The notes under the pieces: model-generated | Told to the model about the DNA's origin: nothing | What the model saw: only the letters and a program-made list of their open reading frames with translations | The model's database searches: none | Position numbers and translations under genes: made by a program | Shown: positions 1-8,791 of the stretch, piece by piece | Position numbering within the stretch: position 1 is the first letter of the stretch | Layout of the letters: the number at the start of each line of letters is the position of its first letter | DNA from: Planctomycetota bacterium | GTDB lineage: Bacteria > Planctomycetota > PUPC01 > DSUN01 | Assembly: GCA_016872855.1 (NCBI GenBank) | Contig: VGYV01000008.1 | Coordinates: 1-32,339, forward strand | Direction: 5' to 3' | Length of the DNA: 32,339 nt

Positions 1-202
1 TGAAAGCCCGGAGAGCCTCAAATAGACAGGAAATATGACGGCATGTCAACACCTTGCATTCGCCGGGCCGCCGTGGTATTCTCTGCGCCGAGCACCATGC
101 CCCGTCAGTGCGAAAGGAGACTGTCGGGAAGGAGCTCCGTGACATCGGGTCGGTGACGCAGCCGCCGAAGTCGGGGGAGATGTGCTTCGAGATGGGCGGA
201 AT

Positions 203-2548
203 ATGCGCATGAATGGCCATTCGGTCGGGTTGTCCGTCGTCGGGTGCCTTCTGTGGATTGCACGCCTCGGCTTCGGGGCAGAGGGGGAGCTGGCCGACGC
301 CGGGCCGCCCTTCGGCAAGCAGCGGCTGGTCCAGGAGATTGACTGCGCGCAGGCGAACAAAGACCTGCTATCCCTTGAGTTCCCCAAGGGCGCAAGCCAG
401 GTGGAGAAGGCGCTCGACACGCCCTGCCGCGTGCTGCCGAACAAGGAGGGCGAGGCGAAGTTCTTCGCCTACCGCGTGGGCGAGGGCAAGGGGCTGAAGG
501 CCGGGGGATGCTACGTCCTGAGCATCGAGTACCCCGAGGACCAGCCGCGGGCGATGTGGGTGTGCAACTGGGGCTGCGAGACCGTCCTCGGCTTCGCCAC
601 GGGCACGGCGCTGGGCGACGTGCTGAAGGGCAAGTACGTGCCCAACAACCCCGAATCGCTGAAATACCCCCTCTCGGGCAAGCTCCAGCGCTGGACCCAG
701 CTCTTCTACCTGCACGACCGGTTCCCGGAGATAAAGCGTCCTCGCGGCCTCGGCCCGCGGCCGCTGGTGCCCGCCGACGGCTTCTGGGTGGCGATTGCCC
801 AGCCGCCGGCGTTCCAGGACCCCCTGAGCGCGGGGGCAGCCGTCTCGAAGATCCGTCTCTTCGAGGTCGCGGACCCCGCGGCGCTGGCGGTGAAGCTGCG
901 CTTCCCGCCCGAGGGGCTGCCGCGCCGCCACGTCTTCTCGCGCGAGGAGATGGCCGACGGCGTGGTCGCCTTCGGCCACAAGCCCGGAGAGCAGGCCGAG
1001 AACCTCCGCGGCGTGAAAGACCTGCCCGACTGGTATGAGTACAAGATGAAGGTCATGGAGTTCCTCGGCATAGACACCTTCGGGAAGGACCTGCTGGAGT
1101 TCGGCCACAACCAGGGCTGGGACTCCGCCGAGGGCGGGGGCACGGCCTGGGTCAACCAGTCGTCCACCCCCGGGCTTTGGGCGGCGATTCTCGAGCGGGC
1201 CGCGAAGCGGGGGCTGGCCGTGCTGCCCTACTACGAGTACCGCGGCAGCATCGGGCAGGACAAGGCGCTCGCCCTCGGCTCCCAGCACCGCTGCAAGCGC
1301 CTCGACGGCGGCGACACCTACACCCACATCACCTGGTGCGAGAAGGCCAACGCCGACATCACGGACCCCGACACCATCGCCGACGCGAAGAAGATGCTCG
1401 ACCTGACGATCACGAAGTACAAGGACAAGGCGAGGTTCGTGGGCGCCTGGTTCCGCCAGCGCCCCACCGCCATGCCCGTGAGCTTCAACGACGCCAACCT
1501 GCGGGCCTTCGCCCAGGAGGCCAACGACGGCGCCCGCGTCACCCGCTCGCACCTCCAGGGCGACAAGGCGCTGCGGGAGAAGTACTACCAGTGGTGGTTC
1601 GCCAAGCGGCGGGCCTTCTTCGACGCCCTCCGCGACCACCTGCGGGCCAAGCTAGGCCCCGACGCCTTCGTGCTCTACACCAACGACACGAGCGAGCCGG
1701 GCCGCTCCCTGCCCCGCACCATCACGGGCGAGGGCAAGCCTAACGCCTGGCAGTGGATGCAGGTCGTCGCCAACGACGACATGGAGACCTGGGACGCTAT
1801 CCTGAAGGACGAGGCCCACTACAAGTATGTCAAGCCCTTCGACTTCGCCGAGGCCGTGGCGAAGGACATGCACCTCCGCGGCCTCGCCACGTTCGCCGAG
1901 AACTGGGACAAGTGGGAGATGGCCCACGCCTGCCCGCCCAACGACCCGCAGAGCTACAAGGACGCCGACGGCGTGATGCTCACCTACACGTACAACCGCC
2001 TCTACACCGTCGGCTCGCCCCGGCCCTTCGACGCCTATCGCACCAAGGGGGGCGGCCTCGCCCTCGTGCGGCACTACTCGCTCAACGAGCACGAGACGAA
2101 CGTCGGGAAGGACGAGCCGCTGGGCTACTTCATCGCCGACGTGGAGCGCGGCGGCCCCTACTGCATGATGGCCGAGGCGAGGGCCGTCGCCCACGGCGAC
2201 CCCTGGTATCTCGGCTCGCTCACCGGCAACAGCAACCACCGCGGCTTCCCCGACTTCGTCCGCCGCTTCCACGCCGCCTTCCTCGCCCTTCCCGCGCTCC
2301 CCAGCGAGGTTGTGCCCAACGCCGCCAGCGACCCCGAGGTCGTCGTGCGCGCCATCAAGACCCCCAAGCACGGCACCTGGCTGGCCGTGGTCAACACCGG
2401 CTTTGGCGAGAAGAAGGGCGTCGTCGTCACCCTTCCCGCCCAGGGCAAAGTGGAGGATGCCGCAACCGGCGAGGCCCTTCAGGCCGACGGCGGCAAGCTC
2501 ATCCTCACGATTGCCCCCGGAGAACTGCGAGCCCTACGAATCCCGTAG
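203..2548 (+). CDS. secreted TIM-barrel / glycoside-hydrolase-like hypothetical protein
   Basis: Long ORF; N-terminal hydrophobic signal-like segment MRMNGHSVGLSVVGCLLWIARLGFGAEG; C-terminal beta-domain-like ending GKLILTIAPGELRALRIP, typical of glycosidase-like proteins. ATG 203 preferred over the upstream start at 182. Confidence 0.6.
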   Translation: MRMNGHSVGLSVVGCLLWIARLGFGAEGELADAGPPFGKQRLVQEIDCAQANKDLLSLEFPKGASQVEKALDTPCRVLPNKEGEAKFFAYRVGEGKGLKAGGCYVLSIEYPEDQPRAMWVCNWGCETVLGFATGTALGDVLKGKYVPNNPESLKYPLSGKLQRWTQLFYLHDRFPEIKRPRGLGPRPLVPADGFWVAIAQPPAFQDPLSAGAAVSKIRLFEVADPAALAVKLRFPPEGLPRRHVFSREEMADGVVAFGHKPGEQAENLRGVKDLPDWYEYKMKVMEFLGIDTFGKDLLEFGHNQGWDSAEGGGTAWVNQSSTPGLWAAILERAAKRGLAVLPYYEYRGSIGQDKALALGSQHRCKRLDGGDTYTHITWCEKANADITDPDTIADAKKMLDLTITKYKDKARFVGAWFRQRPTAMPVSFNDANLRAFAQEANDGARVTRSHLQGDKALREKYYQWWFAKRRAFFDALRDHLRAKLGPDAFVLYTNDTSEPGRSLPRTITGEGKPNAWQWMQVVANDDMETWDAILKDEAHYKYVKPFDFAEAVAKDMHLRGLATFAENWDKWEMAHACPPNDPQSYKDADGVMLTYTYNRLYTVGSPRPFDAYRTKGGGLALVRHYSLNEHETNVGKDEPLGYFIADVERGGPYCMMAEARAVAHGDPWYLGSLTGNSNHRGFPDFVRRFHAAFLALPALPSEVVPNAASDPEVVVRAIKTPKHGTWLAVVNTGFGEKKGVVVTLPAQGKVEDAATGEALQADGGKLILTIAPGELRALRIP

Positions 2549-2554
2549 ATGACC

Positions 2555-2582
2555 TTGACGGACGCGGCAATTGAGATAGAAT
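2555..2582 (+). promoter_or_regulatory. putative sigma70 promoter TTGACG-N16-TAGAAT upstream of the N6-adenine methyltransferase
   Basis: Begins 6 bp after the gene-1 stop; -35 at 2555-2560, -10 at 2577-2582. Confidence 0.5.
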
Positions 2583-2627
2583 GGCTCGGGGACGGGGAAG
2601 GGACTCCGAGCGCAGAGGTAGCGGCGC

Positions 2628-4319
2628 ATGGCCGTGACTGTTGATCCCGCCGTCGAGGGCCCCAGGCCCGTGAACGCCAAGGGCATGGGCGCCTTCTACA
2701 CCGATACACGCGTCGCAGAGTTCCTGGTGCGGTGGGCGGTCCGCGACCCCACGCAGTCGGTTCTCGATCCCAGCTTCGGCGGCGGCGTGTTTCTGCGGTG
2801 CGCGACCGAGCGGCTCAGGGGTCTGGGGGGCGATCCCGCGCGCCTCGTGTTCGGGGTGGAGGTTGACGCGGAGGTGCATGGCCGCGTGGCGGCGGAGCTG
2901 GCAGACGTTCTCCCGCCACACACGGGCAACCTGCTGCGGGCCGATTTCTTCGACGTGTCGCCCGACACCCTCGGGGAGGTGGACGCCGTTGTTGGGAACC
3001 CGCCCTTCATCCGCTACCATCGGTTCACAGGGAGCGACCGCGACAAGGCCCTGCGCCGCGCGGCCAGCGAGGGCGTGGCCCTTAGCCGCCTGACGAGTTC
3101 CTGGGCGCCCTTCGTCGTTCACTGCGCCGCGCTGGTGAAGCCAGGGGGCCGGCTTGCCCTCGTGCTGCCCATGGAGCTCGGACATGCCGCCTACGCGCGG
3201 CCCGTGGTCGAGTTCCTCTCCCGCCGCTTCAGGAGGCTGACCTTTCTGACGTTTCGCACGCGGCTGTTCCCTGACCTGAGCGAGGACACCCTGCTGCTCC
3301 TTGCTGAGGGCAAGGGGGAGCCGCCATCGGGCATCTTCTGGCGCGACCTGCCCGACGCGGCGGCCCTGGAGCGGTTCCACGCGACTGGGCGTCTTCCCGG
3401 CCTGCGGCGCCTCGACGCGGAGTCCTTCACGAACGGCGGGCACGGGCTGGTCGAGTGCTTCGTTCCCGCCCGCGCTCTGTCGCTGTACAGGGGCTTGAGG
3501 CGCCACAGGCTCGTGCGCCGTCTCGGCGATATGGCAGACGTTGGGATTGGGTATGTGACCGGGGCCAACGCCTTCTTTCATCTGAGCCACGACGAGGCCA
3601 CCCGCTGGCATATCCCCGACGCCTTCCTACGGCCAGCCGTTCTGCGGGGCCGCTCGCTCCGTGGGCTTCGCTTCACCCAGGAGGACTGGCACAAGACAGT
3701 GAGGGCGGGAGAAGCGGCGTTTCTCCTCCATATCAGACCGACTGACCATCCGCTTCCCGACAGCGTGCGCCGGTACCTCGAACACGGGGCCGAGCTCGGC
3801 GTGCCGACAGCGTTCAAGTGCCGCACCAGGTCGCCGTGGTATTGCGTCCCGCACGTCTACCGGCCCGATGCGCTACTGACCTACATGATCGGCGCCGCCC
3901 CGAGCCTTGTCGCCAACGACGCCGGCGTGGTCGTCCCCAACAGCCTGCACATGTTGCGGTTGCGCCCCGGCGCCGCCCCGTCGCCGGCAGCCGTCGCGGC
4001 AATGTGGCAGACGTCGCTCACGCGCCTCAGCGTGGAGATCGAGGGCCACGCCCTGGGCGGGGGCATGCTGAAGCTCGAGCCCACCGAAGCAGGCAACGTG
4101 CTGCTGGCCGCCAGCGGACCCGGCGACGGGCACCTCGACGGCCTGGCCAGGGAGCTGGACTGCATGCTTCGGCGTGGCGAGCAGACGGCGGCGCGCGACC
4201 TCGCCGACAGGACTCTGCTGATTGGCGGGCTGGGCCTTGATGAGAAGGACTGCCGCGTCCTGCGCAGAGCGGCCGACCTGTTGCGCCAGAGGCGCTACCC
4301 TTGCGGCGATCGGGAATGA
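2628..4319 (+). CDS. N6-adenine DNA methyltransferase (Eco57I/TaqI-like class)
   Basis: Motif I-like VLDPSFGGGVFL and motif IV VVGNPPFIRYHRF; C-terminal specificity-like region. Confidence 0.8.
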   Translation: MAVTVDPAVEGPRPVNAKGMGAFYTDTRVAEFLVRWAVRDPTQSVLDPSFGGGVFLRCATERLRGLGGDPARLVFGVEVDAEVHGRVAAELADVLPPHTGNLLRADFFDVSPDTLGEVDAVVGNPPFIRYHRFTGSDRDKALRRAASEGVALSRLTSSWAPFVVHCAALVKPGGRLALVLPMELGHAAYARPVVEFLSRRFRRLTFLTFRTRLFPDLSEDTLLLLAEGKGEPPSGIFWRDLPDAAALERFHATGRLPGLRRLDAESFTNGGHGLVECFVPARALSLYRGLRRHRLVRRLGDMADVGIGYVTGANAFFHLSHDEATRWHIPDAFLRPAVLRGRSLRGLRFTQEDWHKTVRAGEAAFLLHIRPTDHPLPDSVRRYLEHGAELGVPTAFKCRTRSPWYCVPHVYRPDALLTYMIGAAPSLVANDAGVVVPNSLHMLRLRPGAAPSPAAVAAMWQTSLTRLSVEIEGHALGGGMLKLEPTEAGNVLLAASGPGDGHLDGLARELDCMLRRGEQTAARDLADRTLLIGGLGLDEKDCRVLRRAADLLRQRRYPCGDRE

Positions 4320-4338
4320 CCCCGGGAGCGCCGGTGAT

Positions 4339-4563
4339 GTGAACACCACCTTTCCGCCACCCGACTCGCCGCTGCGGATCGAGTCCTTCTTCGCCAGGGT
4401 CTACGAGGTCTACGACCTGCGATTCCCCTTCCGCGGCGAGGGTATCCCCGGCGCGCTCCGCTTGGAGTGGGCGGCAGAGTCCCCGCTCTTCCAACAGCTC
4501 TCGCGCGGCCGCCTGACCGCGCTGCGCCAAGTCCTCGGCTACGACCCACGGCTCTTGCCATGA
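4339..4563 (+). CDS. small ORF (74 aa, GTG start), possible truncated partner of the methyltransferase
   Basis: Starts 19 bp after the methyltransferase stop; VNTTFPPPDSPLRIESFFARVYEVYDLRFPFRGEGIPGALRLEWAAESPLFQQLSRGRLTALRQVLGYDPRLLP. No motif recognised. Confidence 0.4.
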   Translation: MNTTFPPPDSPLRIESFFARVYEVYDLRFPFRGEGIPGALRLEWAAESPLFQQLSRGRLTALRQVLGYDPRLLP

Positions 4564-4565
4564 CT

Positions 4566-4631
4566 CTCAGCAGGCCGCGATTCACACTGACGCTGCACGC
4601 AACCGAACTTCGCGCGCTGCGGCTCCCGTAA
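4566..4631 (+). pseudogene. relic of a 3' end resembling the C-terminus of the gene at 203-2548
   Basis: In-frame LSRPRFTLTLHATELRALRLP-stop vs gene-1 end GKLILTIAPGELRALRIP-stop; 9 of the last 16 residues identical. Confidence 0.45.
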
Positions 4632-4647
4632 GCTGAAAGGATGGCCT

Positions 4648-5676
4648 ATGAAACCCCGCGAGATCGTGCTGGAGCAGATTCATCACCGCGAGACCAGGCC
4701 CGTGCCCTACACGCTCGGCTTCGAGGGCGACGTCGCGGACCGCCTCGACGCCCACTACGGCTCCAAGGCCTGGCGCGACGGCCTCAAGCCCTTCCTCAAG
4801 GGCACGGGCGTCGTCTCGACGATGAAGCGGCTGCCGACAGACCGCGCGGGGGTCGAGCGCGACCCCTATGGCACCCTCTGGCGCATGGACCGGCGGCCCT
4901 GGCACCTTGAGACGCCCGCCCTGCCCAAGGCATCATTCGACGGCTATCGCTGGCCGAAGCCCGAGGAGTTCTTCGCCGATGCCGCGGGCATCGCCAAGGC
5001 CCAGCAGTTTGTCGCCGCCGAACGCGGCGACTACTTCATCACGGCCGGCCTCGGCTGGGGCCTCTTCGAGACGAGTTGGGGCATCCGCGGCTTCGAGAAC
5101 GCCCTGATGGACGCCGCGGCGGAGCCTGAGTTCTACGAGGAGCTGCTCGACCGCATCACCGACCAGTTTGCCGCCTACATCGAGTTCACGCTCCGCACCC
5201 TGCCCGACATGGATGCGATCATGTTCGGGGACGACTGGGGCGACCAGCGGGGCGTGCTCCTGGGGCCGGAGCGGTGGCGTCGCTTCCTCAAGCCCCGGTG
5301 GGCGCGCCTCTACCAGGCCGTCCACGAGCGGGGGAAACTCGTCATCTCCCACTGCTGCGGGAGCATCGTGGACATCCTGCCCGATGTCATCGAGATCGGC
5401 CTCGACGTGTTGGAGAGCGTCCAGCCCGAGGCGCGGGGAATGAACCCCTACGGGCTGAAGAAGGCGTGGGGCGACAAGCTGGCCTTCTGGGGCTGCCTGG
5501 GCAGCCAGAGCACGATCCCCTTCGGCACGCCCGCCAGCATCAAGGCCGAGGTCGCCCGCCTGCGGCGCGAGATGGGCAAGGGCGGCGGCTACATCCTCGC
5601 CCCCGCCAAGGCCCTCCAGCCCGAGACCCCCACCGCCAACGCCGCCGCCGTGGTCGAGGCATTCACGGAGGAGTGA
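4648..5676 (+). CDS. uroporphyrinogen decarboxylase (URO-D) family protein, probably a methyltransferase-type member
   Basis: MKPREIVLEQIHHRETRPVPYTLGFEGDV N-terminus; MFGDDWGDQRGVLLGPERWRRFLKPR; SHCCGSIVDILPDVIEIGLDVLESVQPEARGMNP. Confidence 0.85.
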   Translation: MKPREIVLEQIHHRETRPVPYTLGFEGDVADRLDAHYGSKAWRDGLKPFLKGTGVVSTMKRLPTDRAGVERDPYGTLWRMDRRPWHLETPALPKASFDGYRWPKPEEFFADAAGIAKAQQFVAAERGDYFITAGLGWGLFETSWGIRGFENALMDAAAEPEFYEELLDRITDQFAAYIEFTLRTLPDMDAIMFGDDWGDQRGVLLGPERWRRFLKPRWARLYQAVHERGKLVISHCCGSIVDILPDVIEIGLDVLESVQPEARGMNPYGLKKAWGDKLAFWGCLGSQSTIPFGTPASIKAEVARLRREMGKGGGYILAPAKALQPETPTANAAAVVEAFTEE

Positions 5677-5713
5677 GCACAAGCACTTGGCGCCTTCGTC
5701 GAGGAGACAGAAA

Positions 5714-6112
5714 ATGGCAGCGACACAGGAGCACCGGCCGTTCGGGGTCACGACACCGCTTGGCGAGGACGTGTTGCTGTTGAAGAGCCTGACCCTGGTG
5801 GAGGAGCTGGGGCGGCCCTTCGAGGCGTCGCTCGACCTGCTGAGCGACGACGCGGCCATCGCATTCGACGACATCGTGGGGCGGGAGGTGACGCTGCGGA
5901 TCGAGACGACGCGCGGCTCGACGCGCTACGTCCACGGCGTGGTGAGCCGCTTCGCGCAGCGCGAGCCGCTCGGAATGCCAGAACTCGCTGCGCGGCACCC
6001 GAAGTCCTCGCCTGCGACACCCAAAGCGGCGCTCCGCGCCGCACTCCCAAAGGCTCCCGCCTCGCTCCCGACGGCTCCTCGTTGCGAAGCTCCCGCTTCG
6101 CAACGGACATAA
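5714..6112 (+). pseudogene. truncated VgrG-type spike N-terminal fragment
   Basis: FGVTTPLGEDVLLLKSLTLVEELGRPFEASLDLLSDDAAIAFDDIVGREVTLRIETTRGSTRYVHGVVSRFAQ matches the VgrG/TssI N-terminal pattern, then runs into palindromic repeat sequence from about 5970. Confidence 0.7.
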
Positions 6113-6146
6113 TGCGGCTCCCGCCGCGATTCGGTTTCGAAGCGGG
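6080..6146. repeat. dispersed palindromic element, copy 1
   Basis: CGTTGCGAAGCTCCCGCTTCGCAACG hairpin followed by TGCGGCTCCCGCCGCGA and TCGAAGCGGG; same order at 11710-11788. Confidence 0.75.
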
Positions 6147-6215
6147 CCTGGCCCGAGCGAAGCCGAGGGCAGCTTGGGCATTGCCGTCGCGAAGCCGGAG
6201 CTTCGCGACGAGAGA

Positions 6216-6935
6216 TTATTCCTTCTTCCTCAGTTCATCAATGTACCGCCATTCCCCGGCCTCGTTCTTGTACTTCCACGCTTTCCAACCGTTGTACGCC
6301 TTCTTGCCCGCAGCCTTGCGGGCGGCCAGCGATGGTGACGTGAACGTCTCACCATTGAACGTGATCGTCCCGTTCTTCGCCAGCAGCGCCTTGTGAACCG
6401 TGCCGTGGTGGGTGAACCTGAGCTGTATCCAGCCGTGCCCGATGATGCCAGCCATCGGAAACCGGTGTGTTGTCTGCTCGGGGCGGGCCCGCTCCGGTGC
6501 CCTGCGCTGGCGCCTCGCGTCTCCGAAGATGCTGCTCACGATGCTCTCGTGGCGCTCCCGGATCTGGGCCTTGACGTGACGGCGCAGATCGGTCGAACCC
6601 TTGAGCTTTCCCTTGACCTCGTTGCCACGGGGCGCGGTGATGCGCAGCACCAGCGATTCAAGCTCCCGGATGTGCTTGTCCCCGGAAGTCTCGTAGACGC
6701 TGAAGTTGTTCCACTTCCCGCCGTGCCGGTCGCGTAGGTGCTGGGCGAGGCGGGAGGGCAAGTTGGTGGCCAACCCAACGTAGTAGAGCCGTTGCCCTTT
6801 GTAGAGCGCATAGATTCCCTTCAGCCTGCGGAACGACTGGCGCAGCAGGTCTCGGTACTCCTCAAGCAACAGGCCCGACACCCGCTCCAGGTGCCGGCAC
6901 ACTAACCTACTTTCGCGGGGCTTGTTCTTGGGCAT
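6216..6935 (-). CDS. GIY-YIG nuclease with C-terminal RAMA/DUF4357-like domain
   Basis: KGIYALYKGQRLYYVGLATNLPSRLAQHLRDRH; C-terminal LRFTHHGTVHKALLAKNGTITFNGETFTSPSLAARKAAGKKAYNGWKAWKYK. ATG at 6935 (MPKNKPRESR). Confidence 0.8.
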   Translation of the reverse strand: MPKNKPRESRLVCRHLERVSGLLLEEYRDLLRQSFRRLKGIYALYKGQRLYYVGLATNLPSRLAQHLRDRHGGKWNNFSVYETSGDKHIRELESLVLRITAPRGNEVKGKLKGSTDLRRHVKAQIRERHESIVSSIFGDARRQRRAPERARPEQTTHRFPMAGIIGHGWIQLRFTHHGTVHKALLAKNGTITFNGETFTSPSLAARKAAGKKAYNGWKAWKYKNEAGEWRYIDELRKKE

Positions 6936-7752
6936 CGTGGTCTCCGCTCTGTGGGGGCAGATGGTCTCCATCGCCGGTCTCTGGGCCACGCAAAAGACCA
7001 AGGATCTCCTTCGCTGTGCAATCCTCAACCTTTGGGCGGGAGGCAATGCCGGTTTCCCTGATGCACTTCAGCGCGAAGTCTGGGGGGACTCTCTCCAGGT
7101 GCTCAAGCGCCCACGAATCGAGCAAGGCGAACAGTTCCACACAGTAGTGCAGCACTACGGCGAGTGGAATCTGGTATCTGCCCCGGGCAAAGTGACATAG
7201 CCTCTTCTCCACGGTGAACTCGACGGTCAGGTTCTGGTCGCTTACGGTTGGCATGCACGTGCCGAAATGGGTTAGTTGGGTTCTGAGATCGTTGAAGTGA
7301 CCAAGCCATGGCCACTTCGAGCGATTGAATACGGGGTACTTTCTGACCTGTGCCATGAACCCGATTGGCAAGCCCGGGTTCATCAGTCGGTTGATATGAG
7401 CAGCGATCTCCAAGGCGCTGTAGATCGAGTTCAGGTAAGCTTCAAGTGCCGCGACCACGCGCTGATCTGGATCGTAGGGTCTGACATACCTACCCACGTA
7501 CACGGGATCGCCGGCAGCTGCAATGGTCTTCCGGAGTTCAAGGTGGTGGAACATCACCGCGGCAAGCTTGTTCTCGAGAGCCATACAATACGAGTGTATC
7601 TGGGTCTTCTCCTGCCCCACGATGGCTTGGGCCAAGTGTGTGAGCACGTGTATGGGGCGCAGCTTCCTCAGCCTCCCCTCTGCGAGGAGAAGGTCGTGCA
7701 CGACAACCCACCAGTCGCCACCTTGTTCCGAGGGGAGCCTAACAACCATCAT
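6907..7752 (-). CDS. hypothetical protein, possibly HEPN-like
   Basis: 281 aa helical-looking protein; AYLNSIYSALEIAAHINRLM and FNDLRTQLTHFGT containing an R-x4-H motif; overlaps the GIY-YIG start by 29 bp, suggesting translational coupling. Confidence 0.5.
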   Translation of the reverse strand: MMVVRLPSEQGGDWWVVVHDLLLAEGRLRKLRPIHVLTHLAQAIVGQEKTQIHSYCMALENKLAAVMFHHLELRKTIAAAGDPVYVGRYVRPYDPDQRVVAALEAYLNSIYSALEIAAHINRLMNPGLPIGFMAQVRKYPVFNRSKWPWLGHFNDLRTQLTHFGTCMPTVSDQNLTVEFTVEKRLCHFARGRYQIPLAVVLHYCVELFALLDSWALEHLERVPPDFALKCIRETGIASRPKVEDCTAKEILGLLRGPETGDGDHLPPQSGDHDAQEQAPRK

Positions 7753-7789
7753 GGGGGTACCCTGTCTCGAACTGGCCCTCCCTGACCCA

Positions 7790-8290
7790 TCAGACGAGCT
7801 TCATCGCAATGCGCTCCTCCAGAATCTCCTTGACCGTGAGGGCGACGATGGCTTTGCCCGTCTGCTTGAACAAGCGGCCGATTTCGTCAAGGGCGTCCTG
7901 AGAATAGCCGAAGGCGACGGGCGAACGGCGGCCACGACGAGGTGCGCAAGCAGGGCCAAAGGGACACAAGGGACCAAAGGGACTCAAGGGACGGAAGAGC
8001 TCGCGTCCCTTACGTCCCTTTGGTCCCTTGGGTCCCTTCGCTGCTTTCCCGGCCGGGAGAGTGGGGCGCATGAATTCGATGTAGGCCTGGGTGGAGGCGT
8101 GGCGGTCGTCGAAGGCGCGCTTCTCGCGCGTCTCGCCCCAGAAGACCCCGTAGTGGCGGTTGGAGTTGAAGGGCGGGTCTATGTAGATGAGGTCCACGCA
8201 GGCGTCGGGGAGTTTTCTCAACTGGTCGAGGTTGTCGCCGCAGTAGATGACGCGGGTGTCCACGAGGCTGGAGGGCTTCTGGGCCGGCAT
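7790..8290 (-). pseudogene. internally deleted site-specific DNA methyltransferase
   Basis: N-terminus with VDLIYIDPPFNSNRHYGVFWGETREKRAFDDRHASTQAYIEFMRP, then repeat-encoded KGPKGPKGRKGREL, then C-terminal tail AFGYSQDALDEIGRLFKQTGKAIVALTVKEILEERIA; the central part of the family is missing. Confidence 0.7.
7955..8040. repeat. inverted array of 9-bp repeats (AAGGGACnn)n / (nnGTCCCTT)n
   Basis: AAGGGACACAAGGGACCAAAGGGACTCAAGGGAC ... GTCCCTTACGTCCCTTTGGTCCCTTGGGTCCCTT around GGAAGAGCTCGC. Confidence 0.85.
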
Positions 8291-8484
8291 GCGAGGTCTC
8301 CTGTCCGCGGTGCCGGGCTTGAGGATAGCGAAGTCAGGGGGAAAAGTCCACTGCGACTCTCGCTGGGAGTGACGCCCCGAATCCTGGTGCCTCGGGATGG
8401 CACGGGAGTCGAACCCTCCCCCTCCCCCCTCATCTCTGCCCACATGTCGAGGTCTTGTAGCCCGCGAAGGCGGGCGAGCGAGTC

Positions 8485-8636
8485 GTAGCCCAGGGCGACC
8501 GAAGGGAGCCCTGGGATCGGGCGTCCCCATGGTGCAAGCCCCCGAAGGGGGCGCCTCATGACCGTTGAATCGCCCCCTTCGGGGGCTCAATATCGGGGGG
8601 CTTTTCCCAGGGCTCCCTTCGGTCGCCCTGGGCTAC
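8485..8636. repeat. nested long inverted repeat
   Basis: Outer 31-bp perfect arms 8485-8515 and 8606-8636 (GTAGCCCAGGGCGACCGAAGGGAGCCCTGGG); inner 17-bp perfect arms 8537-8553 and 8571-8587 (AGCCCCCGAAGGGGGCG). Confidence 0.9.
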
Positions 8637-8791
8637 GGCTCAAACGCCCCCATTCGGGGGCTAAGCCAAGCCTGCCAGAGCATGTGGGCAAAGATCAGGG
8701 GCATGCGGTCTCGGTGAGAACATGGCAGGGGCGGCGCCTGGCGGGCAGGCGTCGCCCCTGGGGTGGGCTTGGCGTTGTGAGGCGGGCCGGC

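Noticed and set aside
5714-6112. Functional type VI secretion locus
   Set aside because: Only a truncated VgrG N-terminus is present; no tss genes.
8385-8425. tRNA/tmRNA-like T-loop (reverse strand GGGTTCGACTCCC ... GGCACCA)
   Set aside because: T-stem pairing and acceptor length do not fit, and no D- or anticodon arm could be identified.
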